From positions 3,472,001 through 3,536,000 of the forward strand of contig NZ_SODF01000001.1 of the NCBI RefSeq assembly GCF_004365875.1: a stretch of 64,000 nucleotides of DNA, given 5' to 3'. The notes under the pieces were generated by a model. It did no database searches, was not told the origin of the DNA, and saw only the letters and a program-made list of their open reading frames with translations. The position numbers were made by a program, and so were the translations under genes. Position 1 is the first letter of the stretch; each line of letters starts with the position of its first letter. Shown one piece after another: positions 24,160 through 32,660 of this stretch. Source of the DNA: Kribbella kalugense. GTDB lineage: Bacteria > Actinomycetota > Actinomycetes > Propionibacteriales > Kribbellaceae.

Positions 24160-25188
24160 CTACCTTCCGGTCTTCACGAGCAGGTACAGGAAGTACGGTC
24201 CGCCGACGACGGCGGTGATCAGTCCGGCGGGGATTTCCAGCGGCGGTGCGATGCCGCGACCGAGCATGTCGGCGAAGAGCATCAGCAGTACGCCGAACAA
24301 TCCGGCCGCGGGAAGCAACGCGAGATGGCGGCCGCCGAACACGCGCCGGGCCATGTGCGGGGCGATCAGCCCGATGAACCCGATCGTGCCGGACACTGCG
24401 ACTGCCGCGGCGGCGAGCGCTACCGCGAACAGCAGCAGGGTCCGCCGCGTCCGTTCGACCGGCTCCCCCAGGCCGGCGGCCAGGTCGTCGCCGAGGCCGA
24501 GCACATCGAGTTTGCGAGCCCAGACGATGATCAGTGGGACCAGTACCGCGACCCAGGGCAGGATCTCGAGCACGGAGCTCATCGAGCGACCGAACAGGCT
24601 GCCGGTCAACCAGATCAGCGCCGCGCTGACGTCGAGCGGGTTACGGACGAGCAGGAACCGGATGCCGGCCTCGAACGCCGCCGACACCGCGATGCCGACG
24701 AGCGCGATCCGAATCGGCGTCGCACCCCGCCGGTACGCCAGCAGATACACCAACGCCGCTGCCACGAGACCGCCGACGAACGCGGCCGGTACGACGGCCG
24801 CGACCGGGATGCCGGGGATCGCCAGCAGCAGAAGCATGCCCGCGAAGCCTGCGCCCTTGGTGACGCCGACGACGTCCGGGGCAGCGAGCGGGTTGCGGAT
24901 GACGCCCTGCATCACGCCACCCGAGATCGCCAACGCGATACCGACCAGCCACGCCAGCAAGACCCGCGGCAGCTGGAACTGGACGACGATCTGGGCGGCC
25001 TGATCGGTGGTGTCACCAACGATCGCCTTGAGGACGTCTGCCATCGAGACGTCGGTGGCGCCGACACTCAGGCTGTAGAACGACAACAGCACGGCCAGGA
25101 CCCCGAGGGAACCCATCAACAGGCGCGGATGCCGTTGCGCAAGGGTCGTACTACGAACCCGCTGCGCCACAATCGCCGTACTGGTCAT
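24160..25188 (-). CDS. Fec-type ABC transporter permease (second)
   Basis: A 342-residue permease of the FecCD/BtuC family, with about nine or ten membrane helices. Conserved blocks are QFQLPRVLLAWLVGIALAISGGVMQ, RNPLAAPDVVGVTKGAGFAG, LGLGDDLAAGLGEPVERTR, and GTIGFIGLIAPHMARRVFGGRH, the coupling-helix region. MTSTAIVAQRV is used as start; it overlaps the stop of the first permease by 4 bases (25185-25188). A longer frame reads back into that gene but is only a shadow of it. Confidence 0.94.
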   Translation of the reverse strand: MTSTAIVAQRVRSTTLAQRHPRLLMGSLGVLAVLLSFYSLSVGATDVSMADVLKAIVGDTTDQAAQIVVQFQLPRVLLAWLVGIALAISGGVMQGVIRNPLAAPDVVGVTKGAGFAGMLLLLAIPGIPVAAVVPAAFVGGLVAAALVYLLAYRRGATPIRIALVGIAVSAAFEAGIRFLLVRNPLDVSAALIWLTGSLFGRSMSSVLEILPWVAVLVPLIIVWARKLDVLGLGDDLAAGLGEPVERTRRTLLLFAVALAAAAVAVSGTIGFIGLIAPHMARRVFGGRHLALLPAAGLFGVLLMLFADMLGRGIAPPLEIPAGLITAVVGGPYFLYLLVKTGR

Positions 25189-26249
25189 GATGCGGTCACC
25201 TTCTGCCTGCGAGCGAGGTACACGAAGATCGGGGCGCCGATCAGAGCCGTGATGACCCCGGCCGGGACCTCGTACGGCGGTTTGACGTACCGCGAGACGA
25301 TGTCCGCGTAGAGCACCAGGACAGCGCCGCCCAAGGCACACAACGGCAGCAGAACCGTGTAGCTGGAGCCGACCACGCGGCGCATGATGTGCGGCACTAT
25401 CAACCCGATGAACGCCACCGGACCGGCTACCGACACCGCCGCGCCGCACAGCATGATCACCAGGGCGGAACCGAACAGCCGGGTCCGTTCGATGTTCTGG
25501 CCCAGGCCGCGGGCCATGTCGTCGCCCAACGCCAGCAAATTCAGCGGACGCGCCATCGCGAACGCTCCCGCCAGACCGACGATCATCCACGGGAGCAGAT
25601 TGCGAACGTCGGGCCAGCCGGCGAAGTTCACCCCGCCGACCAGCCAGAACAACACACTGTCCGCGGAGTTCTCGTCGAAGATGATCAGCACCTGCGTCAA
25701 CGAGATCAGCAGGCTGCTCGCCGTCACGCCGGCCAGCGCGAGCCGCACCGGGCTGACCCGGCCTCGCCCCGAACCCGCCAGCAGCATCACCGATACCCCT
25801 GCCGCCGCGGCGCCGCCGAACGACAGCAGGATCGTCGGCGCACCGGACAACGACGGCACCACGGTAATCGCCAGCACGACCACGAAGGCCGCGCCCGCGT
25901 TCACGCCCATGATCTCCGGCGCGGCCAACGGGTTCGCGGCCACGGCCTGCATCAGCGCGCCGGCGACCGCCAGGGCGGCGCCGACACACAACGCCAGCAC
26001 CACCCGCGGCATCCGGATCGACTGGATGATCATCTGGTCCGGCTGATCGGCCCGGAAGATCGCCCCCGGGACCCGGGACAGCGGGATGTGCTGACTCCCG
26101 ATCGACAAGCCCCACAGCACGCCGGCCACGATCACCACCAGCAGCACCAGCGTTGCCCAGGTGACCCGCTGCTTGTTCGTGACGATCTTCGGACGCTTGT
26201 GCGTGGCGTCCTCGGTGGGTTGGGGCACGGTGCCCACGGACAGCGTCAT
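25185..26249 (-). CDS. Fec-type ABC transporter permease (first)
   Basis: A 354-residue FecCD/BtuC-family permease with the same blocks as its partner: RMPRVVLALCVGAALAVAGALMQ, ANPLAAPEIMGVNAGAAF, LALGDDMARGLGQNIERTR and GPVAFIGLIVPHIMRRVVG. The start at MTLSVGTVPQP lies 1 base after the binding-protein stop. An in-frame start further upstream falls inside that gene. The N-terminal ~40 residues are polar and cytoplasmic (KRPKIVTNKQRV). Confidence 0.94.
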   Translation of the reverse strand: MTLSVGTVPQPTEDATHKRPKIVTNKQRVTWATLVLLVVIVAGVLWGLSIGSQHIPLSRVPGAIFRADQPDQMIIQSIRMPRVVLALCVGAALAVAGALMQAVAANPLAAPEIMGVNAGAAFVVVLAITVVPSLSGAPTILLSFGGAAAAGVSVMLLAGSGRGRVSPVRLALAGVTASSLLISLTQVLIIFDENSADSVLFWLVGGVNFAGWPDVRNLLPWMIVGLAGAFAMARPLNLLALGDDMARGLGQNIERTRLFGSALVIMLCGAAVSVAGPVAFIGLIVPHIMRRVVGSSYTVLLPLCALGGAVLVLYADIVSRYVKPPYEVPAGVITALIGAPIFVYLARRQKVTAS

Positions 26250-26250
26250 G

Positions 26251-27279
26251 TCACTTCCCGTAGAGGAGTTTGACGGCTTCCTGGGCGACGACCTCGGAGG
26301 CGATGAGGCCACGCGACCGGGACCACTCGTTCGGGTCGACGTCGTACGTCGCGTTGTTCTTCACCGCCGGCAACTGCTTCCACAGCTGGTTCTTCGCCCA
26401 GGTGTCGCGCAGTGTCGGCCCGTCGTTGGGCGCGATGAACATGATGTCCGGTTTGGTGGACACCAGTGTTTCCAGCGTGAGCGAGACCGACGCATCGGTG
26501 CCGCTGTCCGGCAAGGCCGAACCGATCCCGATCGCGGACAGCACACCAGGCGTGTAGGCCTTCGGCGGGAAACCGGTGAAACCCTTCTCGGACGCCCGCA
26601 CGAACAGCGCCTTGCGGCTCTCGCCCGGAGTGGCCTCGGCCTTCAGGTCCGACATCGTCTTGGCGTGCTCGGTGAGCCGTTGCTTCATCTGGTCACACTT
26701 GTTCAGCGCGATCGCGGTCGACATCTCGCTGTCCAGCACCTGCTGGTAGTTGCCGTTCAGGCTGGCGTAGGCGATCGTCGGCGCGATCTTCGACAGCTGC
26801 GCGTAGATCGCCTTGTGCCGGCCGCTGTCGGCCACGATCAGGTCCGGCTTCAGTGCCGTGATCACCTGGATGTTCGGCGTCGCCCGCAGGCCGACCGACT
26901 TGTACGGGCCGACCTTCTCGTGCAGCGCGGGGATGATCCGCTTCGGTTCGTTGTCATCGGCAACACCGATCGGCGACATCCCGACCGCGACCAGGGCGTC
27001 GACGAAGGAGTACTCCAGCGCCACCACCCGGGTCGGGTTGCCGGTGATGGTCGTCGTACCGAGATCGTGCTTGACGGTGCGCGTCTGCTTGCCGCACTCG
27101 TCCAGGTTCACGCTCGGGCCGACGCCGGGCGCCGCGGCGGCACGGTCTGCGTTCGGCGCGGCTCCCGCGGCCGGTGATGTGGATGAGGCGGAGTTGCCGC
27201 AGGCGGCCAGGGCCCCGGCGGCGACGGTCAGGGCGAGTACGGCGGCAGCGCGCCGTACCAGGGTGGCGGAGTAAGACAT
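26251..27279 (-). CDS. Fec-type substrate-binding lipoprotein
   Basis: A 342-residue lipoprotein. The signal peptide ends in the lipobox LAAC with Cys27. The mature part has the periplasmic siderophore-binding fold: TTTITGNPTRVVALEYSFVDALVAVGMSPIGVADD, DLIVADSGRHKAIYAQL, and IMFIAPNDGPTL. It delivers ligand to the two permeases encoded directly downstream. It begins 46 bases after the C45 gene, so the importer may be transcribed from the promoter before C45. I found no convincing IdeR box in the short gap in front of it. Confidence 0.93.
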   Translation of the reverse strand: MSYSATLVRRAAAVLALTVAAGALAACGNSASSTSPAAGAAPNADRAAAAPGVGPSVNLDECGKQTRTVKHDLGTTTITGNPTRVVALEYSFVDALVAVGMSPIGVADDNEPKRIIPALHEKVGPYKSVGLRATPNIQVITALKPDLIVADSGRHKAIYAQLSKIAPTIAYASLNGNYQQVLDSEMSTAIALNKCDQMKQRLTEHAKTMSDLKAEATPGESRKALFVRASEKGFTGFPPKAYTPGVLSAIGIGSALPDSGTDASVSLTLETLVSTKPDIMFIAPNDGPTLRDTWAKNQLWKQLPAVKNNATYDVDPNEWSRSRGLIASEVVAQEAVKLLYGK

Positions 27280-27325
27280 GGCACGTGCTCCTCGAAACTA
27301 AGGATGCGTGGCGGGGTCATCGGGG

Positions 27326-28495
27326 TCATCGGAGGCCGGCGAGCGCGTGGGCCGGGCCGGGTACGTCGGGACGGTCCTCGGGACCGGGACCGTCGTACAG
27401 GTTCCAGGGCACCTGCTGGTAGCTGTTCGCACACGGCAGGCCCGGGGTGAGCCGATAGGTGCCCGCGGTCAGGTCGACCAGGCTGGACACGATGGTGGCG
27501 TAGCGGTCGAGGTCGTGCCGGCGCGGATCGACGTGCTGGCAGACGGCGTCGGGGTGGCCGAAGTGGTCGCTCATCGCGGCGCGAACGGTGGTGGCGACGG
27601 CTTCGTCGGTGCTGCCGTCGCGGCGGAGCCGGCGAAGGCCCGACTCGACCCGCGGCACCCGGTAGAGCGAGTCGACCGAGAACGGGCGGTAGGTGTTCTC
27701 GATCTGCGGCGGGATGAACGCCTGGAAGTGGTTGCCATGGACCAGCAACCCCTCGGTCGGGTACATCCAGCCGTTCCTGCCGGGGGTGGTCTCGACGTCG
27801 ATGGCGAAACCGTCCCGGTGGGTGAGCAGAAGGTTGCTGGACAGGCTCTGGCGGGCGTCGAAGACCGCGTCGAGCGCGTCGTGGAAGTCCCAGCTCTCCA
27901 GGACCTTTCGGCGTACCAGCGCGCCCGGGACACCGGGCCCCGTGCCGAAGCCGGCGCCGAGGCCATTCGCATTGAGGGCGATGCCGGCGGAGTTGGCGCC
28001 GTGCCGGCCGACCTGGCCGGCCTCGACGTGGCAGATGATTGTGGGCTTGCCCGGCTGCGCGATCCGGAGCGCGACGACGGTGTCCGCGACGCCGGCCCAC
28101 AGATCCCAGTTCTGTCCGGCCCAGGTGTGCCCGAGTGCGTTGGCCTCGGGCAGTACGGCGAACGAGGTGCAGCCCTCGTCGTCGTCCTGAGGCTCGAACG
28201 GGTTGCCGCGAGTCAGTTCGCCCCGGCTGTTCAGGGCGACGATCTCCTCGAACGTCCGGCCGGAGCCGTCGGCGATTCCGCGCAGCTCCGGCACGATGTC
28301 CGGCAGGTAGCCCTCGATGATCGGCACCCAGGCACCGGCCCGGTCCAGTACGTCGGACCAGGCCAGGCCGGTCTTGTGAGCGATCGACTCGGCGTAGAAA
28401 GCCACCGATGCGGCGATCTGCTCGCGGGCCGCCTCGCCGTACTGACGGCCGCGCGCTCGCGGGTCCGGCGCCGAGATGTCGATAGTGTCGATCAC
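27326..28495 (-). CDS. C45-family Ntn acyltransferase/hydrolase
   Basis: A 389-residue protein of the acyl-CoA:6-aminopenicillanic acid acyltransferase (C45) family. The family activates itself by cutting before a Cys. The likely cut is between G108 and C109 in DDEGCTSFAVLP, and HTWAGQNWDL and SLSSNLLLTHRDGFAIDVE match later conserved blocks. It would cleave or make an amide bond in a peptide or acylated amine. The GTG start has AGGGAG 6 bases upstream. The paired 14-bp boxes at 28528-28571 lie between this gene and the RpiR regulator. It heads the run C45-FecB-permeases-ATPase-dehydratase. Confidence 0.87.
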   Translation of the reverse strand: MIDTIDISAPDPRARGRQYGEAAREQIAASVAFYAESIAHKTGLAWSDVLDRAGAWVPIIEGYLPDIVPELRGIADGSGRTFEEIVALNSRGELTRGNPFEPQDDDEGCTSFAVLPEANALGHTWAGQNWDLWAGVADTVVALRIAQPGKPTIICHVEAGQVGRHGANSAGIALNANGLGAGFGTGPGVPGALVRRKVLESWDFHDALDAVFDARQSLSSNLLLTHRDGFAIDVETTPGRNGWMYPTEGLLVHGNHFQAFIPPQIENTYRPFSVDSLYRVPRVESGLRRLRRDGSTDEAVATTVRAAMSDHFGHPDAVCQHVDPRRHDLDRYATIVSSLVDLTAGTYRLTPGLPCANSYQQVPWNLYDGPGPEDRPDVPGPAHALAGLR

Positions 28496-28527
28496 AGAGG
28501 GCTCCCTGAGCTGAACTGAGCTGAAGC

Positions 28528-28571
28528 GTTGTGTTCACTACGAATATTCATTTGACGGTAGTGATCGCTAC
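28528..28571. promoter_or_regulatory. Paired GTAGTG-N2-CACTAC-type operators between C45 and rpiR-like genes
   Basis: GTTGTGTTCACTAC (28528-28541) and GTAGTGATCGCTAC (28558-28571) lie 30 bases apart in the 126-base divergent region, so they can serve both genes. The arms GTAGT/ACTAC recall the HexR (RpiR family) consensus as I remember it. The same pair, same spacing, precedes tldD. Confidence 0.7.
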
Positions 28572-28621
28572 AATCTCTGTCAACGGATACGCGGATGAAA
28601 GATCCGACGGGAGGGAATGTC

Positions 28622-29545
28622 ATGACCACAGCGGAGATCAAGCCACCGACCCTGCAGGAACGCGTCGCGGCACGGCTCGGGGAGCTGACCGCGACCGAAC
28701 GCAAGGTCGCCGAATACCTGTCCGCGCACCCGCAGGAGGCCGCGTTCTCGTCCGCCGAGGAGCTCGGCCGGGCAACGGGCACCAGCGACGCCAGCATCGT
28801 CCGCACCGCCAAAGCCCTGGGGTACGACGGTCTTCCGGGGCTGAAGCGAGCGCTACAGGGCCACCTGCAGACCCTGCTCTCGCCGGCCAACCGGCTCAGC
28901 GCCAGCCTCGAATCACTCGGCGACGGACCCGAGACCGTCCTCCGGGCGACCCTGCGCGACCACATCGAGCACCTGACGATGGCCGAGCAGACCATCGACG
29001 GGGACGAGTTCCGCCGAGCCGTCGAGCTCGTCGACGCCGCCCGCGAGACGGTGATCTGCGGGTTCGCGGGTCTGGACGGAGTGTCGGAGTACATCGCCAC
29101 GCACCTGACCCGGATCGGGCACCGGGCCCGGACCGCGACCGAGACCGGCTACCGGCTCGCCGACCGGATCCTGCTGCTCGAGCCGACCGACGTCGTCATC
29201 GTGATGGCGCACAACCGGGTGAACCGCGAGACCCGCACGATCATCGACCATTGCTCAGCAGCCGGAGTACCGGTGATCCTGCTGACCGACACCCTCGGCG
29301 AGGCACTGCGCGACGAGGTCGCCGTGGTCCTGTCCGCCCGGATGAGCCGGCCCGGCGCGTTCACCAGCCAGGCCGTGGTGCTGGTCCTGCTCGAGGCGCT
29401 GACCATCGCCGTGGCCGCCCGCGACCGTGGCCGTGCACTGGAGAACACCGAGCGGATGAACCATCTCCGCGAGGAACTCAACGGCTACCCGCTGGCCGAC
29501 GAAACCGTCCTCGGCCATCCCCAGCCGAGACCCCGCCGCAAGTGA
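28622..29545 (+). CDS. RpiR/MurR-family transcriptional regulator
   Basis: A 307-residue regulator. The N-terminal ~80 residues form the RpiR helix-turn-helix: LTATERKVAEYLSAHPQEAAFSSAEEL then TSDASIVRTAKALGYDGLPGLKRAL. The C-terminal half is a SIS domain (VICGFAGLDGVSEYIATHLTRIGHRA, DVVIVMAHNRVNRETRTIID), which in this family binds phosphorylated ligands. The ATG at 28622 is chosen for GGAGGG upstream; a start 27 bases earlier is possible. Divergent from the C45 operon with paired operators between. A phosphorylated product of the kinase-lyase fusion would be a natural effector; this is inference. Confidence 0.92.
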   Translation: MTTAEIKPPTLQERVAARLGELTATERKVAEYLSAHPQEAAFSSAEELGRATGTSDASIVRTAKALGYDGLPGLKRALQGHLQTLLSPANRLSASLESLGDGPETVLRATLRDHIEHLTMAEQTIDGDEFRRAVELVDAARETVICGFAGLDGVSEYIATHLTRIGHRARTATETGYRLADRILLLEPTDVVIVMAHNRVNRETRTIIDHCSAAGVPVILLTDTLGEALRDEVAVVLSARMSRPGAFTSQAVVLVLLEALTIAVAARDRGRALENTERMNHLREELNGYPLADETVLGHPQPRPRRK

Positions 29546-29580
29546 CTCAGACGGTGACTCAAACGGTGCCTCAAACGGTG
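29542..29580. repeat. 12-bp tandem repeat between convergent genes
   Basis: Three tandem 12-base units (GTGACTCAGACG, GTGACTCAAACG, GTGCCTCAAACG) and a partial fourth span the stop codon of the RpiR-like gene and the stop of the convergent gene at 29571. It may be simple slippage; no terminator stem is obvious. Confidence 0.6.
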
Positions 29581-30140
29581 CCTTCGGTGCGTTCGTAGAC
29601 GTCGGCCTCGAACTCCTCCAGCAGGCGTTCGCAGTCCGCGACCTTGGACCGGGCGAGATCCTTGCCGTCGGCATCCATCCAGTCGCGGTCCTCGACCTTG
29701 GTCAGCCAGCGGCGGAGCTTCTCCAGGTCCTGGCGAATCTCCTCGGCCTCCTCGAACGTGTAGTTCTCCCGGAACCGCTCGAACTCGATCTCCTTGACGA
29801 ACTTGGTGTCGCACTCCTCGACGATCTCGGCGTACTCCTTGGCCGACTGGGTCCGGAAGCCCTCGACGAACTGCTCACGGGCGTCGTCGTCGACCTCGGT
29901 CAAGGTCAGGAACACGCTCGAGCCACCCAGCTCGGTGACCCGCTCCCGCACCTTCTCCATGCCGGCCCGCAGTTCCTCCCGGTCCGGCAGCACGCAGACG
30001 GCCTGCTGCACGTAGAACCCGCCGAGTCGCTTGAGCTCCCGCCACACCGCCACCCGGGCCCGCGAGGACTCGCTCGGCACCTTGTAGATGAGCAGCAGCC
30101 AGCTCTGGGAGCTCTTGGCCTTGGTACGTCGGGTTGCCAT
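29571..30140 (-). CDS. ChrB N-terminal domain-like protein
   Basis: A 189-residue protein starting MATRRTKAKSSQSWLLLIYKVP. The block WLLLIYKVPSESSRARVAVW with ELKRLGGFYVQQAVCVLPDR is the pattern of the N-terminal domain of the chromate-resistance regulator ChrB, here as a free-standing protein. The second half is highly charged and probably coiled-coil (EEAEEIRQDLEKLRRWLTKVED). A GTG 24 bases upstream is an alternative start but would run into the Etf gene. No chrA-type transporter is seen nearby. Role unclear; it lies 10 bases after the fused Etf gene and may share its transcript. Confidence 0.75.
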   Translation of the reverse strand: MATRRTKAKSSQSWLLLIYKVPSESSRARVAVWRELKRLGGFYVQQAVCVLPDREELRAGMEKVRERVTELGGSSVFLTLTEVDDDAREQFVEGFRTQSAKEYAEIVEECDTKFVKEIEFERFRENYTFEEAEEIRQDLEKLRRWLTKVEDRDWMDADGKDLARSKVADCERLLEEFEADVYERTEGTV

Positions 30141-30150
30141 GCCGGACAGG

Positions 30151-31908
30151 TTATCCGTTGACACGAGTCCGCAGCCCGTCGACGAGGAACGGCATCACCT
30201 CCTGCCAGTCCGCGACCAGGCCGACATCGCAGTGCGCGAAGATCTCGGCCGCCGGATCGGTGTTGATCGCCAGTACGGTCCCGGCACGGCTCGCACCGGC
30301 CAGGTGGTTCAGGTTCCCGGACAGTCCGACGGCGACGTACATCCGGGGCGCGACGCTGCGGCCGGTGATGCCGATCTGACGACCGTGCGGAAGCCAGCCC
30401 TCGTCGGTGACCTTCCGGGTGGCGCCGAGTTCGGCACCGAGCAGGACGCGCATCGCCTCGAGTTCGTCGTACTTCTCCGGTGGTACTCCGCGACCGACCC
30501 CGATCACCACTTCGGCCCGGTCCAGGGCGTCTCCGTCGTCTCCGGTACGACGATCCGCGCGGGCGAGAGCGGGATCCGCCGCGACCGCCAGGGCGCGCTC
30601 GGTGACCTGCCTACCGGCGCGCGGGGTCCGCAGCGGCAGGAGCCCTGTTCTTAGTGTGGCGATCTGCGGTGTTCCATGACTGACGATCTCGGCCAGCGTC
30701 CCGCCGCCGGACGGCTTCAGCCCGGCCAAGCGACCGTCCTTCGCCGTCAGACTCACCAAGTCGGACATCAGCCCGGCGCCGAACACCACCGCCAGCCGGG
30801 CCAGGACCTCGCGGTCCCACGGCAGGGCTGCGCCGAGCACGGCCCACGGCTCCCATTCACGGATCCATCGCGCGAGCGCGTGCGCCACGGGTCGTGGTTC
30901 GTCGCCGCTCAACGTGATCACCTCGTCCGCACCCCACTGCGCGAGGTCGCCACCACTCTCTCTTGTTCGCACCGCCACGACGGCGCCGCCGGCCTCCGCG
31001 GCAAGAGCTGCGGCCGTACCGAGCAACGCTCGCGTCCCGGCAGCGGATCCTGGGCCAACCAGGGCGACGACATCCGGACCGTGCCGTTGCGGCGTCGGAA
31101 CGGGTTCGGCCGGCTGGGCGACGGGCGCGTCGAAGCAGCCCCGGTCGATCAGCTCGGCGATGGCCCGGCGTACCTGCGTTTCGGGACGGCCCCGGAAGAT
31201 CACCGGATCCCTGGTCAGCGGGGCCGGGTGGACCTGGGCGACCTTGGTCGGGCTGCCGGGCAGACCCCAGGCGCCGGCGGCGAGGTCGGTGGTGCTGACC
31301 CGGCGTACCGCGTCGGACGACGGCCAGGACTCGGCCGGAACCTTGGCCGGCGAGCAGGAGCGTTCGGCCACGGCGACCACGGCCGGGAGATCAATAAGGA
31401 CAGATTCGGTGCCGGAGTCGTATTGAACTGTGGTGCGGAGGCGCCTGCCCTCGGCCTCGAGGGTGAGGACGGGGCCGGTGAAGGGCAGGCCAAGGAGCTC
31501 CGCGAGCATCGCGCCGACAGCTCCAGTGCTGCCGTCGACAGAACTCGCGCCGACCAGGATCAGATCGGGAGGATCGTCCAGCACCGCGATCGTCGAGGCG
31601 AGCGCGCGTGCGGTGACCAAGCAGTCCGACCCGGCCAGCGCGGGATCCGACAGATGTACTGCATCGTCGACACCCCATCCGAGGGCTTCCCGCAGTACGT
31701 CGACGGCGCCGGGCGGACCCATGGTGATCGCCGTACTGCGGCCACCCGTCTCCCCCGCCAGCCGGACCGCCTGGGCCACCGCCCGACGGCACCACGGGTT
31801 CATCTCGGTGACCGCACCGGCCCGTTCGAGCCGTCCGTTGGCGTCGAGGCGACCGCTGTGGTCGCCCTTGGGCACCTGCTTCACCAGAGCCGTGACGAGG
31901 AGGTTCAT
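30151..31908 (-). CDS. Fused electron transfer flavoprotein, EtfB-EtfA
   Basis: A 585-residue single-chain electron transfer flavoprotein. Residues 1-~255 match the beta subunit (LLVTALVKQVPKG..., EMNPWCRRAVAQAVRL, LILVGASSVDGSTGAVGAMLAELLG). Residues ~275-585 match the alpha subunit, ending in the FAD-binding domain: GATRKVTDEGWLPHGRQIG, RMYVAVGLSGNLNHLAG, and VLAINTDPAAEIFAHCD. The two subunits are normally separate genes. It would carry electrons between acyl-CoA-type dehydrogenases and ETF-quinone oxidoreductase, none of which lie nearby. Its start overlaps the VIT1-family gene's stop by 4 bases, so it is in the unit preceded by an IdeR-like box. Confidence 0.92.
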   Translation of the reverse strand: MNLLVTALVKQVPKGDHSGRLDANGRLERAGAVTEMNPWCRRAVAQAVRLAGETGGRSTAITMGPPGAVDVLREALGWGVDDAVHLSDPALAGSDCLVTARALASTIAVLDDPPDLILVGASSVDGSTGAVGAMLAELLGLPFTGPVLTLEAEGRRLRTTVQYDSGTESVLIDLPAVVAVAERSCSPAKVPAESWPSSDAVRRVSTTDLAAGAWGLPGSPTKVAQVHPAPLTRDPVIFRGRPETQVRRAIAELIDRGCFDAPVAQPAEPVPTPQRHGPDVVALVGPGSAAGTRALLGTAAALAAEAGGAVVAVRTRESGGDLAQWGADEVITLSGDEPRPVAHALARWIREWEPWAVLGAALPWDREVLARLAVVFGAGLMSDLVSLTAKDGRLAGLKPSGGGTLAEIVSHGTPQIATLRTGLLPLRTPRAGRQVTERALAVAADPALARADRRTGDDGDALDRAEVVIGVGRGVPPEKYDELEAMRVLLGAELGATRKVTDEGWLPHGRQIGITGRSVAPRMYVAVGLSGNLNHLAGASRAGTVLAINTDPAAEIFAHCDVGLVADWQEVMPFLVDGLRTRVNG

Positions 31909-32621
31909 GACAATCCTGTGCCTACCGCCAGGCCGATCGCGAAGGTGACCGCCGCCGACAGCCCACCGAGAAGCAGTTGGCGGCCGCCGCCGTACCAGAA
32001 CGGGCGGGCGGTGATCTTGCCGACGATGCCGCCGGTGACGACCAGGCCGAGGGCGCTCAGCAAGAGCGCGGGGAGCAGACTGCCGATACCGAAGACGAAC
32101 GGGATCAGCGGGATCACGGCGCCGATCGCGAAGGCCGCGAACGACGAACCGGCGGCCACCCAGGGCGAGGGCAGGTCGTTCGGGTCGACGCCGAGTTCTT
32201 CCCGCACGTGTACGTCGAGCGCGACCGCCGGGTTGACGGTCAGCTCGCGGGCGACCTCGGCGGCGAGCTCGGGGCGCAGACCCTTGGCCTCGTACATCAG
32301 CGCGAGCTCGCGTTCCTCCTCGGCCGGGTGGATCTCGAGCTCGCGTTTCTCGATCGCGATCTCGGCCCGCATCAGCTCGGTCTGGGACGAGACCGAGGTG
32401 AATTCGCCCGACGCCATCGAGCAGGCACCGGCGACCAGTCCGGCCAGGCCGGTCATGATCACGATCTTGCCGGTCGCGCCGCCGCCGACCACACCGGCGA
32501 CGAGAGCGAAGTTCGAGACCAGGCCGTCCATCACGCCGAACGTCGCGGGCCGCAGCCAGCCGCCGGTGACATCGCGATGGGAGTGGTGGAGCTCAGGGGT
32601 TTCCGCAACTTCTGCGGTCAT
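31905..32621 (-). CDS. VIT1/CCC1-family iron/manganese transporter
   Basis: A 238-residue VIT1/CCC1-type membrane protein. Helix 1 contains GVMDGLVSNFALVAGVVGGG, then GLAGLVAGACSMASGEFTSVSSQTEL, an acidic cytoplasmic segment (HPAEEERELALMYEAKGLRPELAAEVARELT) like the metal-binding domain of plant VIT1, and three C-terminal helices. It should export or detoxify ferrous iron or manganese. The ATG at 32621 follows GGAAGGATCC. A 19-bp IdeR/DtxR-like box is 40 bases upstream, which supports an iron role. The fused Etf gene overlaps its end. Confidence 0.9.
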   Translation of the reverse strand: MTAEVAETPELHHSHRDVTGGWLRPATFGVMDGLVSNFALVAGVVGGGATGKIVIMTGLAGLVAGACSMASGEFTSVSSQTELMRAEIAIEKRELEIHPAEEERELALMYEAKGLRPELAAEVARELTVNPAVALDVHVREELGVDPNDLPSPWVAAGSSFAAFAIGAVIPLIPFVFGIGSLLPALLLSALGLVVTGGIVGKITARPFWYGGGRQLLLGGLSAAVTFAIGLAVGTGLS

Positions 32622-32660
32622 TTCAGGGATCCTTCCGCAGTGAGGTGAGCCTTTCCGTAC

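Noticed and set aside
23416..25311. A 631-codon plus-strand frame across the ABC ATPase and permease genes
   Set aside because: Low-complexity Arg/Gln/Asp composition and full overlap with three well-supported minus-strand genes show it is a shadow.
27280..27325. Possible IdeR box before the Fec-type binding protein
   Set aside because: TTAGTTTCGAGG matches only a few positions of the consensus and has no symmetry; a 46-base gap after C45 suggests co-transcription.
26251..28495. Reading the C45 gene as a siderophore esterase
   Set aside because: The C45 motifs (EGCTSF, GQNWDL) are those of an Ntn amide hydrolase, not a serine esterase such as Fes or IroE.
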